DNA of 64,000 nt from Myxococcus landrumus (lineage in GTDB: Bacteria > Myxococcota > Myxococcia > Myxococcales > Myxococcaceae). Positions 7,481 to 15,552 of this stretch are shown here, in pieces (positions within the stretch are counted from its first letter, which is position 1; each line of letters opens with the position of its first letter). The notes under the pieces are model-generated. The model was given only the letters and a program-made list of their open reading frames with translations, was not told where the DNA came from and made no database searches. The position numbers were made by a program, and so were the translations under genes. The stretch spans positions 10,036,501 to 10,100,500 of the forward strand of contig NZ_CP071091.1 of the NCBI RefSeq assembly GCF_017301635.1, written 5' to 3'.

Positions 7481-8431
7481 TCAGACGAACAGCGAGCTGA
7501 GCGAGTCGGCCCGGTGGATGCGGGCAATGGCCTCGCCGAAGAGGCGATCCGTGTTGAGCACGCGAATCTTCGAGCACGCCTGCGCCGCGGGCGAAAGCTG
7601 CACGGTGTCCGTGAAGACGACCTCTTCCAGAACAGAGTCCTGGATGCGCTGGATGGCCGGGCCAGAGAGGATGGGGTGCACGGCGTAGGCGACCACGCGG
7701 CGGGCGCCCTTGGCCTTGAGGGCCGCGGCGGCCTGGGCCAGCGTGCCGGCGGTGTCCACCATGTCGTCCACCAGCACCGCGTCCTTCCCAGACACGTCGC
7801 CAATGAGGTTCATTACCTCGGAGGCGTTGGGGCGCGGACGGCGCTTGTCGATGATGGCCAGGCCCGTGTTCAGGCGCTTGGAGTAGGCGCGCGCGCGCTC
7901 CACACCGCCCGCGTCCGGCGAGACGATGACGAGCTCCTGCGACTCCGGGAAGCGCTTGCGCAGGTCCTCGAGGAACACCGGCGAGCCATACAGGTGGTCC
8001 GAGGGGATGTTGAAGAAGCCCTGGATCTGCCCCGCGTGCATGTCCATGGACACCACGCGCTCGGCGCCCGCGACCTCCAGCAGGTCCGCGATGAGCTTGG
8101 CGGTGATGGGCGTGCGCGGCGCCACCTTCCGGTCCTGCCGCGCGTAGCCGTAGTACGGCATCACGGCGGTGATGGAGCCGGCGCTCGCCCTCTTCAGGGC
8201 GTCGCACATGATGAGCAGCTCCATCAGGTGGTCATTGGCCGGCGGGCACGTGGACTGGAGGATGAACACGTCCTGGCCACGGACGTTCTCTCCAATCTCG
8301 ACGTGAATCTCACCGTCGGAGAAGCGGCCCACTTCTGCCTTGCCGAGGGGGCGCTTGAGGTACTCGCAGATTCGGTGAGCCAGGCCGGGATTCGAGTTCC
8401 CGGCGAAGATCTTGAAGTCGCGCGGCAGCAT
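7481..8431 (-). CDS. prs: Ribose-phosphate pyrophosphokinase (PRPP synthase)
   Basis: 316 residues from the ATG, matching the family; a GTG nine codons upstream (8458) is possible, and neither start has a strong ribosome-binding site. It makes PRPP from ribose-5-phosphate and ATP for nucleotide, His and Trp synthesis. Motifs: FKIFAGNSNPGLAHRI, VGRFSDGEIHVEIGENVRG, MPYYGYARQDRK (ATP-binding flexible loop), SMDMHAGQIQGFF, and the PRPP loop DAVLVDDMVDTAGTL. It follows spoVG by about 45 bases and precedes rplY. Its product feeds the phosphoribosyltransferases encoded 2-3 kb away. Confidence 0.97.
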   Translation of the reverse strand: MLPRDFKIFAGNSNPGLAHRICEYLKRPLGKAEVGRFSDGEIHVEIGENVRGQDVFILQSTCPPANDHLMELLIMCDALKRASAGSITAVMPYYGYARQDRKVAPRTPITAKLIADLLEVAGAERVVSMDMHAGQIQGFFNIPSDHLYGSPVFLEDLRKRFPESQELVIVSPDAGGVERARAYSKRLNTGLAIIDKRRPRPNASEVMNLIGDVSGKDAVLVDDMVDTAGTLAQAAAALKAKGARRVVAYAVHPILSGPAIQRIQDSVLEEVVFTDTVQLSPAAQACSKIRVLNTDRLFGEAIARIHRADSLSSLFV

Positions 8432-8476
8432 GATGGGGCCGCTGACTAACCTGGACACGGGCGGATGGGAAGAACG

Positions 8477-8776
8477 TTAGTCGAGATCCGCTGGCATCGG
8501 ACCAAGCGTCCCGGCTTGCGCCTGATGGAGGTGCCGCTCGTACTCGATGAGGATGACACGCTCCATCTGGCTGCGTGTATCCGCGTTGAGCGGGTGGGCT
8601 ATATCCTTGTACGTCCCATCCTTGCGCTTCTTCGCCGGCATCGCGATGAACAGCCCCGAGGAGCCGTGGATGACCTTCAAGTCGCGTATGACGAAGCAGT
8701 GATCCAGGGTGATGGTGACGTACGCCTTGAGCTTGTCCTCTTCGACCGGAAACACCCGGACGTCGGTGATGTTCAT
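8477..8776 (-). CDS. spoVG: SpoVG family regulator
   Basis: 99 residues, full family length. MNITDVRVFPVEEDKLKAYV, ITLDHCFVIRDLKVI and SGLFIAMPAKKRKDGTYKDIAHPLN are diagnostic. SpoVG proteins are small nucleic-acid-binding regulators of septation and sporulation in Firmicutes; in myxobacteria the gene is conserved ahead of prs, but its role is less clear. The start codon follows a G-rich run serving as ribosome-binding site. Probably the first gene of the spoVG-prs unit. Confidence 0.95.
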   Translation of the reverse strand: MNITDVRVFPVEEDKLKAYVTITLDHCFVIRDLKVIHGSSGLFIAMPAKKRKDGTYKDIAHPLNADTRSQMERVILIEYERHLHQAQAGTLGPMPADLD

Positions 8777-8868
8777 GGTCCCCCCCCGAACCCGAAAGGT
8801 CGGAGCTGGCGGGAAGCCTGGGACATACCGGGTGCAAAATGCAAGGGTATGGTGATGGCTTTTGATCG

Positions 8869-8893
8869 CGATTGTTCCACTCGCTCACAATCG
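8869..8893. promoter_or_regulatory. Perfect inverted repeat upstream of spoVG
   Basis: CGATTGT and ACAATCG arms separated by 11 bases, about 95 bases upstream of the spoVG ATG and just after the stop of the DUF5658 gene. Size and spacing suit a dimeric repressor or activator site. No T-tract follows on either strand, so a terminator is less likely. Confidence 0.45.
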
Positions 8894-8909
8894 AGAGGGG
8901 CGAGCGGGA

Positions 8910-9287
8910 CTACCCAAGGGCTCCCGGCCAATGCAGAACCAGGTGGGTCAGAAAAGCCAGATGGTAGATGACGATGATGCCGTACACGACGGCGCCCGCG
9001 CGGATGGCGATGCGGCTGGCGCGCAGCCGTCGGTGCAGGCAGAGCAGCCACAGCCCCGCATTCACGATGAGCAGCTTGGCGAACATGAAGAAGAGCGGTG
9101 ACTGCTCGTACGCCAGGCGCATCAGCGGGTTGAGCTCCTCCGCCACACCCAGTTGAAGGAAGAGCAGGGTGAACAGTCCGTCCATCAGGTTCAGCATCAA
9201 CAGCGCCACCGACGCGGGTGACGCGTAATAGGAAGCCCGCTCGCTCCGGACCGCGCCTCGAACCTGCTCCACCACCGTCGTCGCCAC
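8910..9287 (-). CDS. DUF5658-like small membrane protein
   Basis: 125 residues. After a short N-terminal segment there are three hydrophobic helices (ALLMLNLMDGLFTLLFLQLG, PLFFMFAKLLIVNAGLWLLC, IRAGAVVYGIIVIYHLAFLT). The NLMDGLFTLLFLQLGVAEELNPLM stretch, with an acidic residue in the first helix and NPLM after it, is typical of the DUF5658 family, whose function is unknown. It is divergent from tdk across about 200 bases and has its own promoter or shares that region. Confidence 0.7.
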   Translation of the reverse strand: MATTVVEQVRGAVRSERASYYASPASVALLMLNLMDGLFTLLFLQLGVAEELNPLMRLAYEQSPLFFMFAKLLIVNAGLWLLCLHRRLRASRIAIRAGAVVYGIIVIYHLAFLTHLVLHWPGALG

Positions 9288-9422
9288 GCGCCACCCCCCT
9301 CTGTCCGACTTCGCCGGTGGTTCCTTTCAAGCGGCTTGCCAAGGAATGCAGCCGATGCGGGAAGACGGGCGGGCGGACAGGCGCACCGGTGGGAGCACCT
9401 TTCACGAGGACGCGGTTGGCGG

Positions 9423-9451
9423 TTGACTCCCGCGGGGGGGTGACAGACTAT
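9423..9451 (+). promoter_or_regulatory. Candidate sigma-70 promoter for the salvage genes (tdk)
   Basis: TTGACT (9423-9428) and GACTAT (9446-9451) with 17-base spacing. The -35 matches 5 of 6 positions; the -10 keeps the key A2 and T6. The predicted start lies about 30 bases before the tdk GTG, a normal leader. Confidence 0.4.
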
Positions 9452-9487
9452 CCGCGCCCCTCCGCCCCCAGGCCAGGCGAGCGTTCC

Positions 9488-10087
9488 GTGCACCAATTCC
9501 CCAAAGATATCGGGTGGATAGAGGTCATCTGCGGTTCCATGTTCTCCGGCAAGACGGAGGAACTGATCCGCCGTGTCCAGCGTGCCGTGTACGGCAAGCA
9601 GCGGGTACAGGTCTTCAAGCCTCGCATCGACAACCGGTACGACGAGACGCAGGTGGTGAGTCACTCCAAGTTGAAGGTGACTTCCACTCCGTTGGAGCGG
9701 GCTGAAGAGATTTTTTACAAGCTGGAGCCCGACACCCAGGTGGTGGGCATCGACGAGGTGCAGTTCTTCGGCGCCGAAGTCGTCGCGGTGGTGGAGGCGT
9801 TGGCCAACAAGGGCCTGCGCGTCATCTGCGCGGGGCTGGACCAGGACTATCAAGGTCGCCCCTTCGAGCCCATGCCGCAGTTGATGGCGGTGGCCGAGTA
9901 CGTGACGAAGGAGCTGGCCATCTGCGTGGTTTGCGGCAATCCGGCCAATCGCTCCCAGCGCATCGTGTCCAGTGGTGAGCGCGTCGTCGTGGGCGCGGCC
10001 GGGGCGTATGAGCCGCGGTGCCGCAAGTGTCATGTGCCGGAGCCCACCGAGGGCACGCCGCCGCAGACGCTGGAGCTGTTCGACTGA
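9488..10087 (+). CDS. tdk: Thymidine kinase, type II
   Basis: 199 residues from GTG (SD AGGCGAG), matching the 190-205 typical of the family; 90 further in-frame codons upstream are not family-like and were excluded. It phosphorylates thymidine for salvage. P-loop GSMFSGKTEELIRR at about residue 16, GIDEVQFFGAEVV with the catalytic Glu, ICAGLDQDYQGRPFEPMP, and a zinc lasso with CVVCGNPANRSQRI and CRKCHVP supplying four Cys. It leads a plus-strand run of tdk, a uracil phosphoribosyltransferase-like gene and hpt. Confidence 0.96.
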   Translation: MHQFPKDIGWIEVICGSMFSGKTEELIRRVQRAVYGKQRVQVFKPRIDNRYDETQVVSHSKLKVTSTPLERAEEIFYKLEPDTQVVGIDEVQFFGAEVVAVVEALANKGLRVICAGLDQDYQGRPFEPMPQLMAVAEYVTKELAICVVCGNPANRSQRIVSSGERVVVGAAGAYEPRCRKCHVPEPTEGTPPQTLELFD

Positions 10088-10135
10088 CACACACGGCCTC
10101 GGCCACGGGGTTGGGGCACGAGAGGAACCCAGCGA

Positions 10136-10951
10136 ATGCGTGACACCCTGTACGCGAACGTGCCCTTCCAGTTGAACGAGATGACCCACCACTATGGACG
10201 AAACGTCCATCTGGTCGGCAATCCGTTCCTGCTCTCCCAGTTGGCCACGTTGTGCGCCAAGGGGGTCATCCAGCCGCAAATCAACCGGCTGGTGGAGACG
10301 CTCTACGTCGACCTGGTGAAGACGGTGGTGAACGCGGAGTTCCCCCGGAAGATGGTGAGCCTGCCCACGCGGATGATTGATTACACGCCGCAGGGGCTCT
10401 ACCAGGGCGAGGTCATCGACCCGCAGGTCCGGGTGGTGACGGTGAACATCGCGCGGGCGGGCACGCTGCCGTCGCAGGTGACGTACGACCTGCTCAACGC
10501 GACGGTGGACCCGACGGTGGTGCGCCAGGACCACATCATCATGAGCCGGATGATCGACGCGGCCGAGTCGGTGGTGGGCTCGCAGATTGGCGGCGCGAAG
10601 ATTGGCGGGGACGTGGATGACGCCATCGTGCTGTTCCCGGACCCGATGGGCGCCACGGGTGGCAGCCTGTCCACGGCCATCAAGCTCTACAAGGAAAAGG
10701 TGCCCGGCACGCCCCGGCGCATCATCACCCTGAACCTCATCGTCACGCCGGAGTACCTGCGGAAGATGACGACGGACCACCCGGACGTCATCATCTACGC
10801 GCTCCGGTTGGACCGGGGCCTGTCTCCTCCGGAGGTGTTCGGCACGGCGCCGGGCGCGCTCTGGGAGAAGGAGCGGGGCCTGGATGACCGGCAGTACATC
10901 GTCCCCGGAGGCGGCGGCTTCGGGGAGATCATGAACAACGCCTACGTGTAG
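10136..10951 (+). CDS. Uracil phosphoribosyltransferase-like protein (divergent)
   Basis: 271 residues against about 208 for E. coli Upp. The PRPP-binding motif LFPDPMGATGGSLSTAI (family DPMLATGGS) and TVNIARAGTLPSQ (family PILRAGLGM) place it in the UPRTase family. The C-terminal uracil-binding region ends IVPGGGGFGEIMNNAYV rather than the usual PGLGDAGDRLFGT, so it is a diverged member. If active it converts uracil plus PRPP to UMP. It lies 48 bases after tdk, and hpt starts two bases after its stop. A different base or ligand specificity is possible. Confidence 0.72.
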   Translation: MRDTLYANVPFQLNEMTHHYGRNVHLVGNPFLLSQLATLCAKGVIQPQINRLVETLYVDLVKTVVNAEFPRKMVSLPTRMIDYTPQGLYQGEVIDPQVRVVTVNIARAGTLPSQVTYDLLNATVDPTVVRQDHIIMSRMIDAAESVVGSQIGGAKIGGDVDDAIVLFPDPMGATGGSLSTAIKLYKEKVPGTPRRIITLNLIVTPEYLRKMTTDHPDVIIYALRLDRGLSPPEVFGTAPGALWEKERGLDDRQYIVPGGGGFGEIMNNAYV

Positions 10952-10952
10952 C

Positions 10953-11498
10953 GTGGAGGAGACCTTGGCGTTCTACGAGCAGGAAGTCGGAGTCCTGATT
11001 CCCGAGGACAAGCTGCAGGCCCGCGTGCGGGAGCTGGGCGCGCAAATCACCCGGGACTACGCGGGCAAGGAGCTCACGTTCGTCTGTGTGCTCAAGGGCT
11101 CCACGTTCTTCGCCATGGACCTGGCGCGAGCGGTGGACCTGCCGCTGACGATGGAGTTCCTGGGGGTGTCCAGCTACCAGGGCGGCACGGAGACGACGGG
11201 GGAGGTGCGCATCACCACCGACGTCAGCAAGCCCATGGCGGGCAAGCACCTGCTCATCATCGAGGACATCATCGACACGGGGCTCACCATGAGCTTCCTG
11301 CTGGAGAACCTGCGGGCCCGGCACCCGGCGTCGCTGAAGCTGTGCTCGCTGCTGGAGAAGCCGTCGCGCGCCCGGACGAAGATTGACATCGACTACAAGG
11401 GCTTCGTCATCGACGACCACTTCGTGGTGGGCTACGGCCTGGACTACGGAGAGAAGCTCCGCAACGTGCCATTCATTGGCGTGATGAAGGGCAAGTAG
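10953..11498 (+). CDS. hpt: Hypoxanthine (guanine) phosphoribosyltransferase
   Basis: About 181 residues. It forms IMP or GMP from the base and PRPP. Motifs: ELTFVCVLKGSTFFAMDLAR, the loop-II segment SSYQGGTETTGEVRI, PRPP loop HLLIIEDIIDTGLTM, FVIDDHFVVGYGLDYGEKLRN. Two starts are possible: GTG two bases after the previous stop, or TTG four codons later (10965), which has GGAGGAG just upstream. Third gene of the salvage run. Confidence 0.95.
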   Translation: MEETLAFYEQEVGVLIPEDKLQARVRELGAQITRDYAGKELTFVCVLKGSTFFAMDLARAVDLPLTMEFLGVSSYQGGTETTGEVRITTDVSKPMAGKHLLIIEDIIDTGLTMSFLLENLRARHPASLKLCSLLEKPSRARTKIDIDYKGFVIDDHFVVGYGLDYGEKLRNVPFIGVMKGK

Positions 11499-11789
11499 TC
11501 CTCGCCGGCCGCGCGGGGAGCGGGTTGGCTCCTCGCGTGGTGGGGCATCCAGGTCAGGGGGAGCGAAGCACCAGGCGCCTCGCGCGGGCTTCGCCTCGGA
11601 CCCGGAGTCCGGTGGTGTGTTGTCGCCGGAACAACCATGCGCAGCTTCCCAAGTGGAACCGTTGGTGCCGCGAGGCGCTGGACGCATGAATTCAGGTCCT
11701 GGTGCGCGTGGCCGGAGAGGGTGCGCATGCGTTCATCCAGGGACAGGAAGGCCCCGGCCGCCGTCGTCGCGGCCAAGGGCGATGATGCG
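11499..11789. other. Intergenic region hpt-aqpZ with stem-loop
   Basis: A 10-bp stem (CGCGGGGAGC / GCTCCTCGCG with one G.U pair, 6-base loop, 11512-11537) lies just after the hpt stop and may end its transcript, though no T-tract follows. An in-frame extension of the aquaporin upstream of its ATG does not look like protein sequence of the family. I see no further gene or convincing promoter here. Confidence 0.4.
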
Positions 11790-12566
11790 ATGAGGAAGTA
11801 CGTGGCCGAGTTCGTCGGGACGTTCGTCTTGGTGCTCGGCGGTGTGGGAGCGGCCGTGCTGGCGGGGGACCGCATCGGTTTCCTGGGTGTCTCGTTTGCC
11901 TTTGGCCTGTCGCTGCTGGCCATGGTGTATGTCATTGGCCCCATCTCCGGCTGCCATGTGAATCCCGCGGTGACGATGGGGTTGTCCCTGGCGGGCAAGT
12001 TCGAGAACAAGCACATCCTGGGCTACATCGTGGCGCAGTGCCTGGGGGCCTGCCTTGCGGCGGGGGTGGTGCTGGCCATCGCGAAGGGGATTCCCGGGGG
12101 CTACCAGGCCTCCATCTCGGGGCTGGGCTCCAACGGGTATGGCATTGCGTCTCCGGAAGGGTACAGCGCGGGGGCGGCCTTCCTGACGGAGGTGGCGCTC
12201 ACCTTCCTGCTCGTGCTGACGGTGCTGGGGGCGACGGACGCGAGGGCCCCGGTGGGCTTCGCGGGGCTGGCCATCGGCCTTGTGTTGACGCTCATCCACC
12301 TGGTGGGCATCCCGGTGACGAACACCTCGGTGAATCCCGCGCGCAGCCTGGGGCCGGCGCTGTTCGCCGGGGGCACGGCGCTGGGGCAGTTGTGGTTGTT
12401 CATCATCGCGCCGCTGCTGGGCAGTGGGCTGGCGGCGGCGGTGTACCGCACGCTGTTCCGCCCCGTGGCGGCCATCTCCGCGCGCACGGCGGAGCGGTCG
12501 CTGGATGCGCAGCGGGCCCAGCGCATCGCCGAGGACCGGGGAGACCGGACGCACTCGCCGGTGTGA
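11790..12566 (+). CDS. aqpZ: Aquaporin Z-type water channel
   Basis: About 258 residues. Six transmembrane helices and both pore signatures, GCHVNPAVTMG and NTSVNPARSLGPALF, are present. The filter residues of water-selective AqpZ appear: Phe in VSFAFGLSLL, His in LIHLVGIPVTN, Thr in VTNTS and Arg in NPARS. The C-terminal 35 residues are a charged cytoplasmic tail longer than in E. coli AqpZ. The ATG at MRKYVAEFVGTF is preceded by AAGGG. Membrane protein for rapid water flux; no regulator is adjacent. Confidence 0.93.
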   Translation: MRKYVAEFVGTFVLVLGGVGAAVLAGDRIGFLGVSFAFGLSLLAMVYVIGPISGCHVNPAVTMGLSLAGKFENKHILGYIVAQCLGACLAAGVVLAIAKGIPGGYQASISGLGSNGYGIASPEGYSAGAAFLTEVALTFLLVLTVLGATDARAPVGFAGLAIGLVLTLIHLVGIPVTNTSVNPARSLGPALFAGGTALGQLWLFIIAPLLGSGLAAAVYRTLFRPVAAISARTAERSLDAQRAQRIAEDRGDRTHSPV

Positions 12567-12677
12567 GCGCTCGCGGCTTGGAAGCCGGTGTGCCCGGGCG
12601 TATATGACGGGAGCGGAGGAGGGGCCGAGCCTCGTCCGCTCCTGGCTCCGGGATGACGGAGTGGAGTGGTGTCCTCC

Positions 12678-13310
12678 ATGCTCTTCGAGCCGACGCGCCT
12701 TCTGGCCTTCCTCCTCGCCGGAGTGGCCCTCAACCTCACCCCCGGGCCGGACACGATGTATGTGCTGGCGAGGAGCATGGGGCAGGGCCGTTCGGCGGGA
12801 TTTGTCTCCGCGCTGGGCATCTGCGTGGGCTGCCTCTTCCACATTGGCGCCGCGGCCCTGGGCTTGTCGGCGCTGCTCGCCACCTCCGCGATGGCGTTCC
12901 TGGTGGTGAAGTGGGTGGGCGCGCTCTACCTGGTGTGGATGGGCGTGCAGATGCTGCGCAGCAAGGCGGGGCCCCAGGCGGTGGAGGGGCTTCAGCCCGC
13001 CAGCCTCTGGCGCATCTTCCGCGACGGCGTCGTCACCAACGTGCTCAACCCGAAGGTGGCCTTGTTCTTCCTGGCCTTCCTGCCGCAGTTCGTGGACCCG
13101 TCGCGGGGCTCCACGGGCCTGCAGTTCGTCCTGCTCGGGCTGCTGTTCGACGTGACGGGGACGCTGTGGCTCGCCTTCCTCGCGGGCGTGGCGGGAGGCT
13201 TTGGCGCCTGGCTGCGGCGCAACCCCCGCTTCGCCGCGTGGCAGCAGCGCGTGACGGGCGGCGTGTTCGTCGCGCTGGGCGCGAGGCTCGCGCTGCAGGA
13301 GCGCACGTAG
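12678..13310 (+). CDS. LysE/RhtB-family amino-acid exporter
   Basis: About 210 residues with five or six hydrophobic segments. The N-terminal GVALNLTPGPDTMYVLARSM, with the hallmark NLTPGPD, then VSALGICVGCLFHIGAAALGLSALL and GALYLVWMGVQMLR, are diagnostic of RhtB/LysE transporters. FRDGVVTNVLNPKVALFFLAFLPQFV is the second signature. It exports amino acids or related metabolites across the inner membrane; the substrate is unknown. GTG codons at 12666 and 12669 are alternative starts. Convergent with the next gene, 16 bases between stops. Confidence 0.9.
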   Translation: MLFEPTRLLAFLLAGVALNLTPGPDTMYVLARSMGQGRSAGFVSALGICVGCLFHIGAAALGLSALLATSAMAFLVVKWVGALYLVWMGVQMLRSKAGPQAVEGLQPASLWRIFRDGVVTNVLNPKVALFFLAFLPQFVDPSRGSTGLQFVLLGLLFDVTGTLWLAFLAGVAGGFGAWLRRNPRFAAWQQRVTGGVFVALGARLALQERT

Positions 13311-13326
13311 CCTCGCGCCGCCGGGC

Positions 13327-13992
13327 TCAGCGGAAGATGACGCCGCCGAGCAGGTAGAGGGTGTAGCAGGCCCAGGGCAGGAAGAAGGCCAGCGCCAGGA
13401 AGTTGAGGCCCGCGACCCACACGGGCACGGGCCGGTTGCGCCAGGGGAGCAGCAGCGCCGCGCCTCCCGCCAGGATGGGCACGGGCAGCAGGTTGAGGGC
13501 GGCCAGCTTGGCGCTGGCGAGGCCCCAGGCCCGCAGCACCTCGCCTGACTGAAGTAGGGCGATGAAGCGCTCCAGGCGGCCTGGGAGCGCGGCGGGCTGG
13601 AAGGGGATGGCGAAGCCCGAGAGGAACTGGCCCAGCCCCTCCCGCGCGCCCAGGCACGCCATGGCGACGCCCACCAGGAAGAGCCAGGGGACGAGGATGA
13701 CGGCCAGGTGCGGGCCCACGGGGAGCCGACGCAGGCGGTTCTCCGGGGCCGCGTCCTTGGCGCCCTCCGGGGGCGGGGCGTCGAAGCCCACCGAGCTGCC
13801 CAGGGCGATGGGGCGCAGCGACCACTGGATTCCGCTCAACGTCACCGTGAACAGCGTGGGCCCGTAGCCCAGCCGGACCGACGTGGGGCGAGCCCCGAAG
13901 GAGCTGGCCACCGCGGTCTGGCCCAGGGCCCAGAGGACGTTGACGGCGAAGAAGAGCATCCAGAGCCAGAAGAGCAGGGTGGCACGTTCCAT
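13327..13992 (-). CDS. Site-2-protease-like (M50/RseP-fold) membrane protein lacking catalytic residues
   Basis: 221 residues, about five transmembrane segments, no PDZ domain. Residues 21-44 (WALGQTAVASSFGARP, then SVRLGYGP) align without gaps to the RseP segment beginning HEFGHFWVARRCG, but HExxH reads WALGQ, so both zinc His and the catalytic Glu are gone. IQWSLRPIALGSSVGF parallels the following IALIPLGGYVKM strand. Near residue 162, KLAALNLLPVPILAGGAALL matches the NLxPxPxLDGG motif with Asp changed to Ala. All key residues known for M50 proteases are replaced while the scaffold is kept, implying a pseudoprotease that may bind or regulate membrane proteins. Function unknown. Confidence 0.7.
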   Translation of the reverse strand: MERATLLFWLWMLFFAVNVLWALGQTAVASSFGARPTSVRLGYGPTLFTVTLSGIQWSLRPIALGSSVGFDAPPPEGAKDAAPENRLRRLPVGPHLAVILVPWLFLVGVAMACLGAREGLGQFLSGFAIPFQPAALPGRLERFIALLQSGEVLRAWGLASAKLAALNLLPVPILAGGAALLLPWRNRPVPVWVAGLNFLALAFFLPWACYTLYLLGGVIFR

Positions 13993-14039
13993 GGGCGTGC
14001 CCCCTGCTTAGCATGCTGGAGGGCCTTCATCCCGCTCGC

Positions 14040-15458
14040 CTACTGGCACGGACTGCTGGGGTCGTTCGTCACGGCGACCACGTCCAGGGTGAGGGTGTTG
14101 GGGTGGGTCTCGAAGCTGTACCAGGAAATCTGGTGGTGGCCGTTGCCCGTCCCGGACGGGTTCGCGAAGGCCGCCAGCCGGTAGCGCAAGGTCTCCGAGA
14201 AGGTGACGTTGCGGTTGGCGGAAATCATGCTCGCGCTGAAGCGCCAGGCCGAGACGTTCTCGACGGTGAAGGACGAGCCCGAGAGCGAGTTCAGGTTCTT
14301 CACCCGGCCGCCATAGCCACCTTCGTACATGCCGGACCACCAGCGCCCGAACTCATCCGGCGGGTCGTTGATGACGTTCCACGGGTCTCGGCTGAAGTGG
14401 TACCAGGTGGCCGTCCCCGAGCTGACGCCGCTCCGGTTCGACAAGCCCCAGCCCTCCTGGGAGCGCGTCGTGGGCCCCTGTATCGCGGACCAGTAGTTGG
14501 GCTGGCAGCCTCCGTCCTTCAGGTACTTCACGTGCAGCGGGACGGAGAGCTGGGTGATGAGCGGGGAGCTGTTGGTGGTGTCGGGGCTGGTGGAGAGGAG
14601 CGCCGCGTTGCGGTTGTTGGTGCATTGCGCCTGGAAGTCGAACTGCCAGTAGCCCTTGGCGTTGTCGGCGCGAATCATCAGCGTGCGAGGGCTGAAGGTC
14701 GCCTGCTGGACGCGGATGACGACGTAGTCCGCGCTGGCCTTGCCATTCTCCCGGTAGACATAGAACGAGCTGTTGAAGCCAAACTCGATGGGCTGGGTCT
14801 TCCCCCGGGTCGCGCTCCACGTCTCCTTGGTCAGCGTCGCGCTGTAGCTGCCCGTCAGGTTCCTGATGCCATACAAGACACCCTGGGGAGGAATCAGCCC
14901 CGGGCCTCCCGTGGTCGGTTGGGGGCCCGCCTGATGAGCGCCGAACATGCTGGCCCAGTCCCGCTGGGTTCCGTCCTCCTCGGTGATGGCGCGGGTGGAG
15001 CGCGTGGGCGTCAGGTTCGAGGGGGCGGGCCTGGCCGGGGGAGGTTGTTTGTCTCCGCCCTCGAGCAGGTGCTCGGTGACGCTGAGCCGAGGGGATGTGT
15101 CGAGCACGGTGATGGAGTAGCTGGAGGGTGTGGTCGCCTTCAGGTCCCGGGAGACCATCAGGGCGGCGGTCCCTTCCTCCACCTGGCACCCGATGATGTC
15201 GGCCAAGGCCTGACAAGCCCTGGCATCGGGATGGCGGAGCACCAGTATCTTCCCCGTGTCCAGGGTGGGGCGCAGCAAGGGGACGTACTGTTCTGGTTTC
15301 GTCGAGGCGCAGTCCACCCAGTGGACTTCTGCGAGCTGGAGTCCCTCCGTGCCGGCCTTCGCGCAGATGTCTCCCTGGACCTTCAGCGCGTTGAAGTCCT
15401 GGCTCGTCGTGGCCCCCGTGAAGAGGATTTTCGGCTTCGTCCGTGTCGTCGGCTCCAT
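14040..15458 (-). CDS. Unrecognised 472-residue protein downstream of the RHS gene
   Basis: No family recognised. The ATG (MEPTTRTKPKILFTG) follows GGAGG by 10 bases. Residues 1-110 look like a compact alpha/beta domain (KILFTGATTSQDFNALKVQG, GKILVLRHPDARACQALADI). Residues about 130-185 are a Pro/Thr-rich linker. The C-terminal 280 residues are rich in Ser, Thr, Asn, Trp and Tyr with alternating patterns (SGSYSATLTKETWSAT, GKASADYVVIRVQQATFSP, ALLSTSPDTTNSSPLITQL, TLTLDVVAVTNDP), suggesting a beta-sandwich or beta-barrel. No signal peptide. It starts 94 bases after the stop of the giant RHS gene on the same strand, so a shared transcript and related role are likely; immunity, toxin-partner or pore-former are all speculation. 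Confidence 0.6.
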   Translation of the reverse strand: MEPTTRTKPKILFTGATTSQDFNALKVQGDICAKAGTEGLQLAEVHWVDCASTKPEQYVPLLRPTLDTGKILVLRHPDARACQALADIIGCQVEEGTAALMVSRDLKATTPSSYSITVLDTSPRLSVTEHLLEGGDKQPPPARPAPSNLTPTRSTRAITEEDGTQRDWASMFGAHQAGPQPTTGGPGLIPPQGVLYGIRNLTGSYSATLTKETWSATRGKTQPIEFGFNSSFYVYRENGKASADYVVIRVQQATFSPRTLMIRADNAKGYWQFDFQAQCTNNRNAALLSTSPDTTNSSPLITQLSVPLHVKYLKDGGCQPNYWSAIQGPTTRSQEGWGLSNRSGVSSGTATWYHFSRDPWNVINDPPDEFGRWWSGMYEGGYGGRVKNLNSLSGSSFTVENVSAWRFSASMISANRNVTFSETLRYRLAAFANPSGTGNGHHQISWYSFETHPNTLTLDVVAVTNDPSSPCQ

Positions 15459-15552
15459 ATGCGACTGGCCTCCATGGCGTTGCACTGCGTTTGAGCGCCC
15501 GGCGGACCGCGCGCCGGGGCTGCGACTGCTTCAGGGGGGACCGCCGTGCCGC

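Noticed and set aside
9218..9487. 90-codon N-terminal extension of thymidine kinase
   Set aside because: Not family-like, overlaps the divergent gene and the promoter candidate; the GTG at 9488 gives the normal length.
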